Source of the DNA: Haematobia irritans
Taxonomy: Eukaryota > Arthropoda > Insecta > Diptera > Muscidae
Length of the DNA stretch: 64,000 nt
Direction: 5' to 3'
Assembly: GCF_050003625.1 (NCBI RefSeq)
Contig: NC_134397.1
Span: forward strand, 266,904,070-266,968,069
The stretch's first letter is position 1; every line of letters starts with the position of its first letter. The translations under genes and the position numbers were made by a program. Below, piece by piece: positions 32,838 through 44,690 of this stretch. Under the pieces are notes generated by a model. It had not been told where the DNA came from. It worked only from the letters and a program-made list of their open reading frames with translations, and searched no databases.

Positions 32838-35800
32838 AAACAAATAAGTCTAAAAGCGGGCGGGCCGACTATATTATACCCTGCACCATTTTGTTGATCC
32901 ACCTTTTCGCCATATCAAATCCGTCAAATGTGTTGGATGCAATATATAAAGGTTTCTGTTCCCGTATACATGCATTTAAATCTGACTCCACCTGGACAAA
33001 ATTTGTTAGACTTCCAAAAAACTGTAGACTTAAAATTTCAACAGTTCAACAATATTGCCCGCTATGTCTTCGGATTGAAACGTTACGATAGTGTGACACT
33101 TTTTGCGAACAAAATTTTTGGTATCCCGTTTGACAAATACGTTCAACTCAGAACTCTGTCATTCCTCCAAAAAAATTATACACACAAAGGAACCATCATA
33201 CCTCTACGAACGATTAACATTCGCTAGATCCAACCGTGGTAACAATTTGATACAGACTCGACATAGAAGTCAGTTATCTGAGCGGCAGTTTTATATATAT
33301 GCGACTCGTCTCTGGAATATTTATTATAACATTATTGATTCTAATACTCATTATAAGATATATATCTTTTGTATTAGGAAACCAAAATAAATAAATGAAA
33401 TGAAAATGAAATGAAATGAAAAAATTTCAGTCTAATCCCCTGGACCTAAATTTTCGATACCATTTCACATCCGTCAAATGTGTTGGGTGCTATATATAAA
33501 GGTTTGTCTCAAATACATACATTTAAATATCACTCGATCTGGACAGAATTTGATAGACTTCAACAAAATCTATAGACTCAAAATTTAAGTCAGCTAATGC
33601 ACTACGGTGGAACACAATGTTAGTAAAAAACAAGTAAGGAAAGTCTAAAGTCGGGCGGGCCGACTATATTATACCCTGCACCACTTTGTAGACCTAAATT
33701 TTCGATACCATATCACATCCGTTAAATGTGTTGGGGGCTATATATAAAGGTTTGTCCCAAATACATACCATATCACCATATCGATACCATATCACATCCG
33801 TTAAATGTGTTGGGGGCTATATATAAAGGTTTGTCCCAAATACATACATTTAAATATCACTCGATCTGGACAGAATTTAATAGACTTCAACAAAATCTAT
33901 AGACTCAAAATTTAAGTCGGCTAATGCACTACGGTGGAACACAATGTTAGTAAAAAACAAGTAAGTAAAGTCTAAAGTCGGGCGGAGCCGACTATATTAT
34001 ACCCTTCACCACTATGTAGACAAACATTTGTGTTACTATCTCAACTACTTAAAATTTGCAGGGAGCTATATAAAAGTTTGCATTTCCAGATACAAATACT
34101 TTTAATGGAAACAGTTTTTTGTACTTCTACAAAAACTCTAGAATTAAAATTTAAATCGGCTAACGCCCTGGGATGAAACACAATGTTAGTAAAAAAAAAT
34201 ATGGAAAATATGAAGCGAGAGAGATTTTAATGCAATTGTACAAAAGAGATTTATGATTTTTCAGGAGATACCTATGTATTCGAGATATAGGACAATTAGA
34301 GTAATGTTTACAATTTTTGCTACTCAGCAGTGGCGATTTTACAAGGATATTGGTTAGATCTCGCCAAGATATGTGCTCAAGTGTGGGTTGTGATATATTA
34401 TTTGGTCTAGTCGGGCGACTTGGAGCCTTATTTAAAACTCATCCGTTCTGTGGAAATTTTGGCATTGCAGTGTGTAGGATATGGCTAAGATATGGGGAAA
34501 TCATCACAGAATTTTGTGTAAAGTGTGAGAATTTTAGCCATATTTGTATTCTCTGAAGAAACTATCCAGTCAATTGGAGGAAAATCCTATTGAAAATTGG
34601 TCTAAAATATGACACAGTCTACCATATTTCCCCAACTCTGGTGTACGTATATATGGGAGCTATATAAAATCTGAGCCAATTTTGACTAAATTTGACTTGC
34701 ATAGTTAGAATAATAATTCTGCTATCTATGCGAAATTTCACGTAACTTTGGCCCACCTGGTCATATGAGTGCAAATCGGACGGGAGATATATATGGGAGC
34801 CATATCTAAATCTGAACCGATTTCAACCAAATTTGCCACAATTACTTATACTACTAAACGTACTCCTTGTGCGAAATTTGAAGCAAATCACGGCAAAACC
34901 CGGGATTTTGAGGCAAATCGGACGGGAGATATATATGGGAGCCATATCTAAATCTGAACCGATTTCAACCAAATTTCCCACAATTACCTATACTACTAAA
35001 CGTACTCCTTGTGCGAAATTTGAAACAAATCACGTCAAAACCCTGGATTTTGAGGCCATATAAGTTCAAATCGGACGAAATATATATATGGGAGCTATAT
35101 CTAAATCTGAATCGATTTTGACAATATTTGACACATACAATAGTATCGTTAAAAGTACCGCTTGTGCAAAATTTGAAGTAAGTCAGGGCAAAACTCTGGC
35201 TTTTGAGACCATATAAGTCCAAATCGGGCGAAAGATATATATGTGAGCTATATCTAAATATGAACCGATTTTATCAAAATTTGACATACTTAACGATACT
35301 ATTAAACGTACCCCTTGTGCAAAATTTGAAGCAAATAACAGCAAAACTCGGGCTTTTGTGGCCATATAAGTTCAAATCGGGCGAAAGATATATATATGGG
35401 ATCTATATCTAAATTTGAACCGATTTCAACCAAGCATTGGTAGAATGTCAATGCTACCCTCTGTGCAAAATTTCACGAAGATCGGTAGTAAACTTTGGCC
35501 TCTGTGGTCATATGAGTGTAAATCGGACGAAAGATATATATGGGAGCTATATCTAAATCTGAACCGATTTGGCTGATATTTTGCAAGATTTTCCAGATTC
35601 ATAAAATATTTGGATGTACGGTATTTCAGGAAAATTGGTTGATAAACACGCTAACTATGACCACATCGTGAATAAATATATATGGCAGCTATATCTAAAT
35701 CTGAACCGATTTTTTCCAAAACCAATAGCGATTGTCTCTGTCTCAAGAAACGGCCCTATGCCAAATTTGAGGACGATCGGACTTAAATTGCGAGCTGTAC

Positions 35801-36390
35801 TTTGCACTAAATTACATATACAGACAGACAGACGGACATCGCTAAATCGACTCAGAATTTAATTCTAAGCCGATCGGTATACTAAAAGATGGGTCTATGA
35901 CCACTATTTCTTGGTGTTATATACAAATGCACAAAATTATTTACCCTGTACCACAGTAGTGGTGAAGGGTATAAATATGGGAAATATTTAAATTTGAAGC
36001 AATTTTAAGGAAACTTCGCAAAAGTTTATTTATGATTTATCGCTCTATATACATGTATTAGAAGTTTAGGAAAATTAGAGTCATTTTTACAACTTTTTAA
36101 CTAAGTAGTGGCGATTTTACAAGGAAAATGTTGGTATTTTGACAATTTTTGTCAAAATCAGAAAAACATATATATGGGAGTTATATCTAAATCTGAACCG
36201 ATTTCAATAAAATTTGGCACACTTGACTATAGTATTAATTGTTCTTCTTGTGCAAAATTTTAAGCAAATTAGGGTAAAACTCTGGCTTCTGGGGCCATAT
36301 AAGTCCATATCGGGCGAAATATATATATGGGAGCTATATCTAAATCTGAACCGATTTCTTCAAAAATCAATAACCTATAACTTATAATTA
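32838..36390 (+). mobile_element. Cluster of Rep-B elements (plus)
   Basis: Three Rep-B left ends in the same orientation lie at about 32841, 33630 and 33957, each with a GGGCGG(A)GCCGACTATATT-type hairpin and TATACCCT(G/T)CACCA. The second and third follow the A-run in TTAGTAAAAAA of the preceding copy. One complete right end (TATTTACCCTGTACCACAGT, then AGTGGTGAAGGGTATAA) is at about 35940-35974, after units anchored on TATATATGGGAGC(C/T)ATATCTAAATC with about 150-bp spacing. More unit sequence runs to 36390. A non-LTR fragment (33041-33420) interrupts the first copy. The 79-codon frame at 34317-34556 lies inside this DNA and is not a gene. Confidence 0.75.
33041..33420 (+). mobile_element. 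5'-truncated non-LTR insertion with 9-bp duplication
   Basis: Contains the last part of the reverse transcriptase frame seen at 45999-48756 (ARYVFGLKRYDSVTLF, RTKFLVS region, SQLSERQFYIYATRLWN), an internal deletion, and the tail AATAAATAAATGAAATG. AAAATTTCA precedes (33032-33040) and follows (33421-33429). It is inserted into Rep-B. Confidence 0.88.
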
Positions 36391-36975
36391 TGATCGAAAT
36401 ATGGTGCGTAAAAAAATAAAAATGACGTACTGGGAAAATGAACTTAGTTCCATTCGATTACGGTGAATTATCTCAAGCTCACTGAGAAACTCAGTCCCTT
36501 TCGTTAAGAAATACGACGGTTGCCTGTTATTTGGCGGGATTGGGAAATGCTAGTTATACAATCTGACAAAGATAATGTAGAAGAAGACGCAGGTTGTCAT
36601 AAAAAAACTAAGGAATCAAAGGTCTCAGGCAACAAAATATCATGAAGTTTGCGTTTATGTGTCTCTCAGATCTACTGCCGTTTGTACCGGAAAATATCAT
36701 TAGCATTTGTGGTTTTGATAAATTTCTGATTTAAAAACCACAAAAACAACACCAAAACGGTGATAGAAAATTAAAATAGAGGGTATGTATGTTTATTTTA
36801 AAGCGAATATTTATTGTGTGTATATGTGTTTTTTTTGTGAATATTGCTCTTTTACTTTATTCCTGGGTAGAGCTACTTTGGAAAAATTCACATATAAATA
36901 AAATGTTTATCTCATAACCTGAGATAAATCTGAAAGCATTTTAAGAGTTAAATTTTCATTCGATTGTGGGTCTTA
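36391..36975. other. Unique stretch, no recognised gene
   Basis: About 585 bp without element ends or a meaningful frame. A T-run lies near 36828. Confidence 0.45.
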
Positions 36976-37208
36976 GGGAGCCACCGTGGTGCAATGGTTA
37001 GCATACCAGTCTTGCATACACAAGGTAGCGGGTTCTATTCCTGCTTCGCCCGAACACCAAACAGTTTTTCAGTGGTGAATTTTCCCACCTTTGAATCCGT
37101 CAAATGAGAACCCCAACGTAAAGCTGGGCATTTTCGAGGTTATACGTACTCAAATTGTTTGAGTGCTATTTGTTTTGCTTACAGCAGCATACAAGATTAA
37201 TAAAAAAA
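36976..37208 (+). mobile_element. SINE variant: same tRNA head, different body
   Basis: The head (GGGAGCCACCGTGGTGCAAT; B-box region GGTTCTATTCC; GAACACCAAACAGTTTTTCA) matches the common SINE through about 100 bp. The body then differs: CCGTCAAATGAGAACCCCAA, CGTAAAGCTGGGCATTTTCG, and a tail AAGATTAATAAAAAAATG with no CTAACC repeat. A second subfamily, or a chimera made by template switching. Confidence 0.75.
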
Positions 37209-38376
37209 TGAACTTAAGTCAATTTTTGGCATTGAAACTCCATCAAGTACCATTGCTTATCGATGGTTTATTCAATTCATTCGAGGTCGCTCTTTACTCC
37301 CAGACGAATTTCGTAAAAGTCTTCATGTGACCAGTATAATTCAATATTGCATGAACAATTGACAGCCAAAATTTTTTTTTTTTTTGCTTTGAATTCACAC
37401 AAATTTGTCAATCGCTTAAAACAAGTATATACAGCACTAAGTTCGGCCGGGCCGAATCTTAAATACCCACCACCATGAACCAAATATTAGGGCTTCCTTT
37501 GAAATTTCAGGAGGGCTTGAGGACACTTCCCGAAGATAAATTTAAAGATTTCACCTATGAGGACTATATCAGATTCTGGATTTATAAGAACCATTTTTGT
37601 TTGAGTTTTAGAGGAAGCATTAACATCTCTTGTAAGTGTGCAAGAAAATTGTAAAATAACGTCTTGATTTGAAATCTTAAATCTGTAGAAGTAAAATCTG
37701 GAAATTTTACATTGAGTTTCAAGCAATTTTCATGATCAGTGCCCCCTCTACACCCTCAAGAAGTGAAGTAGGTCTATATGGAGGCATTACCAAATGGACC
37801 GATAAAAACTTAATCCGATACACATTTTTGTGAGCCTAAAATACCAGAATATTTACAATTTCAGGCAAATCAGATAAAAACTACGGTTTCTAGAAACCAG
37901 GGATCCGGAGCGGAGCGGAGCGGAGCGTGGAGCGGAGCGGAGCAAGCCCTTTTTTTGCCGGAGCGGGAGCGGAGCGGGAGCGGCATTTCTAAAATCCGGA
38001 GCGGAGCGGGAGCGGAGCGGTTTCCAAATGAAAAACCGCTCCGCTCCGAATAAAATATTACTTGAATGAAATGTGTAACTTTGAAATTACACTGTGTAGG
38101 TAATTTCAAATTTAGCTAGTACTTAGCGTAGTGTGAGTAAACGTTTAAAATGTACGATATGTATTTTTGTACGTACGTACATTGGGGAAAACACAACGTG
38201 TTTTTTAGTAATTGTTTTCAAAAACGGCAAATGTCAAAATATATATCTAGTATGTGTTGTAAAAGTAACAACAGTACTTTCGATCAATTTCATCCCGTAT
38301 TACTACAAAGATGTTTGTAATGAACGTCAAATAAATGCAATTAAACGATCTTATTTATTTAATTTTTTAGTTTTCT

Positions 38377-39382
38377 ACACTGAAAAAAATATTGTCGTGA
38401 AGTCAAAGATTCCATGTCCTTAGAATAAGAATGCAAATTTGCTTAACATGGAAGGCACATTTCTCTAAAATAAAGTTTTTTTTCTTGTCCAAAAGGCAGT
38501 AAACTTTTGAATGAAGTTGTAATGTCCTTATAATTAAGTGATTTTACTTAAAAATGTGTATCATAACATGAAAGATAAAATTTTTGAGGTAAGGTCAACG
38601 TGACTTTAATAATTAAGAAAAATTCTTTAAAATTAATAAAATTGTCTTTAAATTTGTTTCCTTTTTGCATCTTGCCTACAAAGCAAAAAATCGTTAAAAA
38701 ATAAGACAACACTTTATTTTAAAGACGCTTTTTACTTGAAACATAGCATAATTTCTACTGGAAGTCGAGTCTTAATATGAAAAAAAAAATAACTCGTTAA
38801 CTCGTTTTTAAAGGATTTTGATAACAACTGACGAAAAAATCTAAAAAAATGAAAAATTAACATTTGCTTCCTAGAAGCAAGTACATAACCCCCAAATTTA
38901 AAAGAGAATTACGTCTGTAAAGTATCCTTACTTGTATTCTCCGCTTCTTTGGCTCGGAATTAATGGTTAGGTTAGGTTAGGTTAGGTGTGGCAGCCCGAA
39001 GTATCAGGCTCACTTAGACTATTCAGTCCATTGTGATACCACAGTGGTGAACTTCTCTCTTATCACTGAGTGCTGCCCGATTCCATGTTAAGCTCAATGA
39101 CAAGGGACCTCCTTTTTATAGCCGAGTCCGAACGGCGTTCCACATTCCAGTGAAACCACTTAGAGTAGCTTTGAAACCCTCAGAAATGTCACCAGCATTA
39201 CTGAGGTGGGATAATCCACCGCTGAAAAACTTTTTGGTGTTCGGTCGCAGCAGGAATCGAACCCACGACCTTGTGTATGCAAGGCGGGCATGCTAACCAT
39301 TGCACCACGGTGGCTCCTCGGAATTAATACCCAAACTGTTAAAGTAAAGACAAAATCTTTGGAACCGGGCATGCTTTTTTTC
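38377..39382 (-). mobile_element. CACTG MITE (minus), split by a SINE
   Basis: Starts CACTGAAAAAAATATTGTCG at 38377 and ends GAACCGGGCATGCTTTTTTTCA at about 39382, without the final GTG. All landmarks of 8913-9559 are present in reverse order. It is inserted inside the hAT at 37898-40992 and carries the SINE at 38965-39316. Confidence 0.88.
38965..39316 (-). mobile_element. tRNA-derived SINE, minus-strand copy, 12-bp duplication
   Basis: Tail GGTTAGGTTAGGTTAGGTTA on the left, head (ACCACGGTGGCTCC) on the right. CTCGGAATTAAT is duplicated at 38953-38964 and 39317-39328. B box (reverse) GGAATCGAACC is intact. The innermost element of the nest. Confidence 0.94.
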
Positions 39383-39734
39383 ATTCACATTTGCTTTACT
39401 ATTGTACTATATCCTAGCATTCTCTTATTTCTGATATTAGTTCTCGAAAATTTAATTAAAATTATGGATAGTTTCAATTTTGGTTGAAATGTGCGCATAT
39501 ACATTTATTATACAATAAAGGGGAAAAAAGCGAAATTAGGTAACACTAGATCTGAGTAAGAATATTCGTAGGTATACCACGGACTGATGTCGATGGAGGT
39601 TGTTGCAAACATAAACATACACACACACACATTACAAATATAACAAAACCTCTTCTCTACGTCTGTTGCAAAACAAAAAAAAAACTTTCGGAGAGTAGTT
39701 ACTTCTACTCTGTGCATAGACTTTCAATTCCAAT

Positions 39735-39870
39735 CAGCGTTGCCGTTTTGGTCCGATCGGACCAAAATTGGTCCAAAAGATTTCTAATTTTTAAATTTGG
39801 TCCGATGGTCAGACCAAACAGAATTTGGTCCATTTTGGTCCATTTTCATAAATTTGGTTTCTATCACATA
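39735..39870 (+). mobile_element. Fragment of the CAGTGTTGCCA hAT family
   Basis: CAGCGTTGCCGTTTTGGTCC, followed by CGGACCAAAATTGG and TCCGATGGTCAGACC, matches the first 130 bp of 8356-9781. The rest is absent. Confidence 0.7.
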
Positions 39871-40177
39871 TTAAATAGTAGATGGTGCACCGCAAAGAAT
39901 ATTGTCGGGAGGCCAAATATTTCACATGCTTAAAATACGAATACGAATTTTGCTTAGAATAGAAGACGTATTTCTCTGAAATAAAGTTTTTCCTTGTCTA
40001 AAAGTCTCTAAACTTTTCAATGAAGTCTGTTTGTCCTTATAGCTAAGTGATTCGACATAAAAATGTGTATCCTAACATGAATGCAAATTTCATTTTAATG
40101 AAGTCAAAATGGATTTAATATTTCTGAAAAAATCTTCAAAATTAATAAAATATTTCAACACATTGTTTTAAAGTCAT

Positions 40178-40830
40178 TATACCCTAAACGGCATAGTGGT
40201 TAGGGTATAATAAGTTTGATCTGCCAAAAATGTGCCTACAAGAAATATTGATTTTAGACCCGATAAAATATATACCGATCGACTCAGAATCACCTCCTGA
40301 GTCGATCTAGCGCTTGGCGTCCGTCCTATCGTCCGTCTGTTGTTCACAGGATTTCGGTCGCAATTATTAACCGATTTTGATGAAATTTGGTACAGGGAGT
40401 TTTTTTGGGCGCAAGGACGAACGTTATTGAATTTGGAAGAAATCGGATCAAATTTAGATATAGCTCCCATATATATGTATTGCCCGATTTCGACAAATGG
40501 GGTCACGTTGCACTTTTTTACTAACCGATCGTCGTCAAAATTAGCACAAAATAATCTTCTGTATCACCCTTTATGTCTGAAAATTTCATCGAAATCGGTT
40601 AAGATTTAGATATAGGTCCCATATATATGTATCGCCCGATTTTGCCAAATTAGGTCATAAAACCCTTATTTATCAACCGATCTTACTCAAAGTTGGCGAA
40701 ATGTAATCTTCTATAGCACTAACTATATGTGCAAAAAATCATCGAATTCGGTTCAGATTTAGCTATAGCTCCCATATATGTACCGCCCGATTTTTCTAAA
40801 TAAAATAAAACTCAATTGAACAAATAATAC
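40178..40830 (+). mobile_element. Rep-D: another member of the Rep-A/B/C superfamily
   Basis: Begins with a hairpin, ATTATACCCTAAACGGCATA, then GTGGTTAGGGTATAATAA. It then has GATCGACTCAGAATCACCTC, a CGTCCGTCCTATCGTCCGTC microsatellite and units with TATAGCTCCCATATATATGT. Orientation relative to the others is minus-like (right end first). The far end is unclear. Confidence 0.6.
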
Positions 40831-41929
40831 AATGTTTGTACTATAATTTTCTCGAAGAGGAGCGGAGCGGAGCGTGGAGCGGAGCGGAGCGATTTTTTTT
40901 TTCTCGGAGCGGAGCGAGGAGCGGAGCGGTTTTTTTTTTCTCCGGAGCGGGAGCGGAGCGGAGCGAAAAAAATGGACCGCTCCGGATCCCTGCTAGAAAC
41001 CCAAGGAGTTAAATCAGGAGATCGTTCTTATGGCGGCTATACTAAAATATGGACCGATACTCGTCGTTTTCGGCACACCTCTTTATGACCCGAAAATACC
41101 TCTAGATTTCAAATTTCAGGCAAATAGGATAAAAACTTCGGTTTCTATAAGCCCAGGAAATAAAATCGGGAAATCGGTCTATATGGGGGCTATACCAAAA
41201 TATGAACCGATACTCACCATTTTCGGCACACCTCTTTATGGTCCTAAAATACTTCTAGATTTCCAATTTCAGAAAAATTGGATAAAAACTACGGTTTCTA
41301 TTAGCCCAAGACCCCAAATCGGGAGGTCGTTTTATATGGGGGCTATACCAAAAACATGGACCGATACTCACAATTTTTGGCACACGTATTTGTGGTCCTA
41401 CAATACCTATAGATTACCAATTTCAGGTAAATTGAATAAAAACTGCGGTTTCTATAAGCCCAGGAAGTAAAATCGGGAGATCGGTCTATATGGGAGCTAT
41501 ACCAAAACATGGACCGATACTCATCATTTTTGGCACACCTCTTTTGGTCATAAAATACCTCTCGATTTCAAATTTTAGGCAAATTGGATAAAAACTACGA
41601 TTTCTATAAGCCCAAGACCCCAAAACGGGAGGTCGGTTTATATGGGGACTATATCAAAACCTGGACCGATATAGCCCATCTTCGAAGTTGATGGGCTATA
41701 TTGTCTGCTTGCAGACAAAAGACGAGTTTGTGCAAAATTTCAGCACGATTGCTTCATTATTGAAGACTGTAGCGTGATTACAACAGACAGACAGACAGAC
41801 GGACATCGTTATACCGTCTTAGAATTTCTCCCTGATCAAGAATATATATACTTTATATAGTCGGAAATCGATATTTCGATGTGTTACAAACGGAATGACA
41901 AACTTATTATTCCCCCGTCACCATTCTAT

Positions 41930-43556
41930 CCCTCTAATGCCTTTAGGCGGGCTTCATTTAATAAGGAAGCTTTTAGTAAAACACACCTTAAGACAACAAA
42001 AATGGGCAAAATAAAAAGAACAAGTAAGGAAAGTCTAAAGTCGGGCGGGGCCGACTATATTATACTCTGCACCACTTTGTAGATCTAAATTTTCGATACC
42101 ATATCACATCCTATATATAAAGGTTTGTCCCAAATACATACATTTAAATATCACTCGATTTGGACAGAATTTGATAGACTTTTACAAAATCTATAGACTC
42201 AAAATTTAAGTTGGCTAATGCACTAGGGTTGAATACAATTTTAGTAAAAAAATATGGGAAACATTTAAATCTGAAGCAATTTTAATGAAACATCGCAAAA
42301 GTTTATTTATGATTTATCGCTCGATATATATGTATTAGATTAGGAAAATTAGAGTAATTTTTATAACTTTTCGACTAAGCAGTGGCGATTTAACAAGGCA
42401 AATGTTGGTATTTTGACCATTTTTGTCGAAATCAGAAAAACATATATATGGGAGCTATATCTAAATCTGAACCGATTTCAATCAAATTTGGCACACATGA
42501 CTATATTACTAATTATACTCCTAGTGCAAAATTTCAACCAAATTGGACCAAAACTCTGGCGTCTGGTGCCATATAAGCCCATATCGGGCGAAAAATATAT
42601 ATGGAAGCTATATCTAAATCTGAACCGATTTCAATCAAATTTGGCACACATGACTATACTACCAATTGTACTCCTTGTGCAAAATTTCAAGCTAATCGGG
42701 ATGAAACTCTGGCTTCTGGGTCCATATAAGTGCACATCGGGCGAAACATATATATGGGCGCTATATCTAAATCTGAATCGATTTCAACCGAATTTGGTAC
42801 GCATAGCTACAATGCTAAGTCTACTCCCTGTGCAAAAATTCAACCAAATTGGGCCAAAACTCTGGCTTTTAGGACCATATTAGTCCATATCGGGCGAAAG
42901 ATATATATGGGAGCTATATCTAAATCTGAACCGATTTCAATCAAATTTTGCACACTTGACTATACTACTAATTGTACTCCTAGTGCAAACTTTTAACCAA
43001 ATTCGGCCAAAAATCTGGCTTCTGGGGCCATATAAGTCCATATCGGGCAAAAGATATATATGGGAGCTATATCTAAATCTGAACCGATTACAATAAAATT
43101 TTGCACACTTGGCTATACGACTAAGTGTTATGTTTGTACAAAATTTCAAGCAAATCGGTATAAAACTCTGGATGCTGGGTTCATATTAATGCATATCGGG
43201 CGAAAGATATATATGGGAGCTATATCTAAATCTGAACCGATTTCTTCCAAAAACAATAGGGCTCTATTCTGACCCAAATTAGGAACTTGTGCCGAATTTG
43301 AAAGCGATTGGACTTAAATTGCGACCTAGACTTTGATCACAAAAATGTGTTCACAGACAGACGGACGGACGGACAGACGGACAGACGGACAGACGGACAT
43401 GTGGCGCAGGGTATAAAAATTATTTGAAACTATTCAAGAGGCTTTGCAGCATATGCTGAATTTTACGGTATAAATTGTTCTTGCTTAGTTCTCTTGCTTT
43501 TGTGTCGTTAACATTGAAAATGTAATCAGCTGGCAAAAAAATGGGGCATTAGAGGG
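41930..43556. mobile_element. piggyBac-type MITE with CTAT duplication, carrying Rep-B
   Basis: Ends CCCTCTAATGCC and GGCATTAGAGGG. Its own sequence (41930-42020 and 43419-43556) matches 22558-22761. The 4 bp on each side are CTAT (41926-41929 and 43557-43560), not TTAA; the flanks rejoin into the Rep-C end. Confidence 0.87.
42021..43418 (+). mobile_element. Rep-B element (plus) inside the piggyBac MITE
   Basis: Left end CAAGTAAGGAAAGTCTAAAG, hairpin AGTCGGGCGGGGCCGACT, TATACTCTGCACCACTTTG. Six units with TATATATGGGAGCTATATCT-type anchors at about 42445, 42597, 42750, 42905, 43064 and 43212, then a CAGACGGACGGACGGACAGA microsatellite. The right end is short (GTGGCGCAGGGTATAAAA). Frames of 70-156 codons run through the units. 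Confidence 0.82.
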
Positions 43557-43571
43557 CTATGGTGGTGGGTA

Positions 43572-44690
43572 TAAAAAGCTCGTGACTATTGATCAAAATA
43601 CGATAGTCGTGCTTCGAAACACGTCGATGACATCGTGAATCGTGATTTACGCGTATGGGTATTTCAACATGAGTCAAATCTCGCTGTAGTCCCCATTTAA
43701 ATCGACCCACCGATTAAGTTTCTTGGAATTGGAAACCTTAGGATATTATAAGACCACAAACAGGTGTTCCGCATGTAGTGTACTTTGGACTTTTTTTTGG
43801 TATTGCTCCCATATGGACCGTTCTACCAATTAGACTTCTTTGCTGTACACACTTTGCAAGTTCTATCCTATTTGCTTGAAATGGGAGGACTAGAGGTATT
43901 TTAGGTCCACAAATAGGAGAACGTATAAGGTATCAAGACCGATTTCCAGAAATAATTTCTGTGCCGAATATAATGTTTGTAGGTCGATGTTTCCATGTGA
44001 TCCCTTGGAGTTTCACTGTATATTGTATATATGACAGTCGAGTAATAGGAAATGTTTTCAAAGAAAATTCAAGTATGCCTGGGTGATTAAAATTTGACCA
44101 GATCAAACATTTGGCCGTATCTATTTCTTTTTTTTTAAGTATTCATTATGAAAAGTATCTGACCTCTCTGCCTTTTCCACTCATTTTCTACAATGTTTTC
44201 CCTGTCCCGTTTTTAAGTATGCTTACATTACCGAATAAATATTAAATGTGTAAATAACATGATAATGAATTTCACAGGTGAGTTGTATCACTTCAGCAAT
44301 ATATCATGCTTACGGATTCATGTGGTGCAAGCAATTTTCCAAGACAAGCGAAGAATACCACCAGCAGTTGGTATTTCCTATTAAGAAACTGAGATTCCAT
44401 GTTGAGAATTCAATTACGTCAAGAGCCTTCATCCATTACCACCTTCCTTCTTCTAAAGAATTGTAACGAATACCAAATGTTTATTTAATTTTTAATTTAT
44501 TATTTTTTTTTTAATGTTGAATCTATCATATATAGGTGCTGGTTGTTTTACAATGATATGTATAATTTACAAAGATTATTCTAAATGGAGAATAAATATC
44601 GATGTCGAAAACAACAAATGTTTTGATTTAACTTAAATGTTCATAATGAAATTTATAAAAGATTCGTTTTTTCTGTCTAGATTCAAAAGA
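43572..44690. other. Rep-C-like relic and unique sequence with an orphan frame
   Basis: Bases 43660-44000 retain decayed unit-like words (CCCCATTTAAATCGACCCAC, TTTTAGGTCCACAAATAGG). Beyond that the DNA is unique. A 62-codon frame at 44278-44466 is preceded by TTTCACAG and begins at the GTGAGT of CAGGTGAGT, which can be read as an acceptor or a donor. I recognise no domain and cannot say it is an exon. Confidence 0.4.

Larger units (their letters stand above)
37898..40992. mobile_element. hAT-type element with GGAGC-rich ends (3.1 kb)
   Basis: Ends CAGGGATCCGGAGCGG and CCGCTCCGGATCCCTG are exact 16-bp inverted repeats. CTAGAAAC is duplicated on both sides (37890-37897 and 40993-41000) and the flanks rejoin into a Rep-C unit. 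Near both ends are GC-rich runs of GGAGCGGAGCGTGGAGCGG (37908-38045 and 40858-40975). The interior has no transposase, only other nested elements. Confidence 0.88.
37421..43571 (+). mobile_element. Rep-C element (plus), split by two nested insertions
   Basis: Left end ACAAGTATATACAGCACTAA, hairpin AAGTTCGGCCGGGCCGAATCTT, AATACCCACCACCATGAACC. Units with TATATGGGGGCTATACCAAA anchors (about 41180, 41334, 41488) and a CAGACAGACAGACGG microsatellite (about 41790) follow, then the right hairpin, whose arms are now at 41910-41929 and 43557-43571. Its own sequence totals about 1.4 kb. A hAT element (37898-40992) and a piggyBac MITE (41930-43556) were inserted afterwards. Confidence 0.82.

Noticed and set aside
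37900..38050. CpG island or promoter from the GC-rich GGAGC run
   Set aside because: It is a simple repeat next to hAT inverted ends and is repeated at the other end of the same element.
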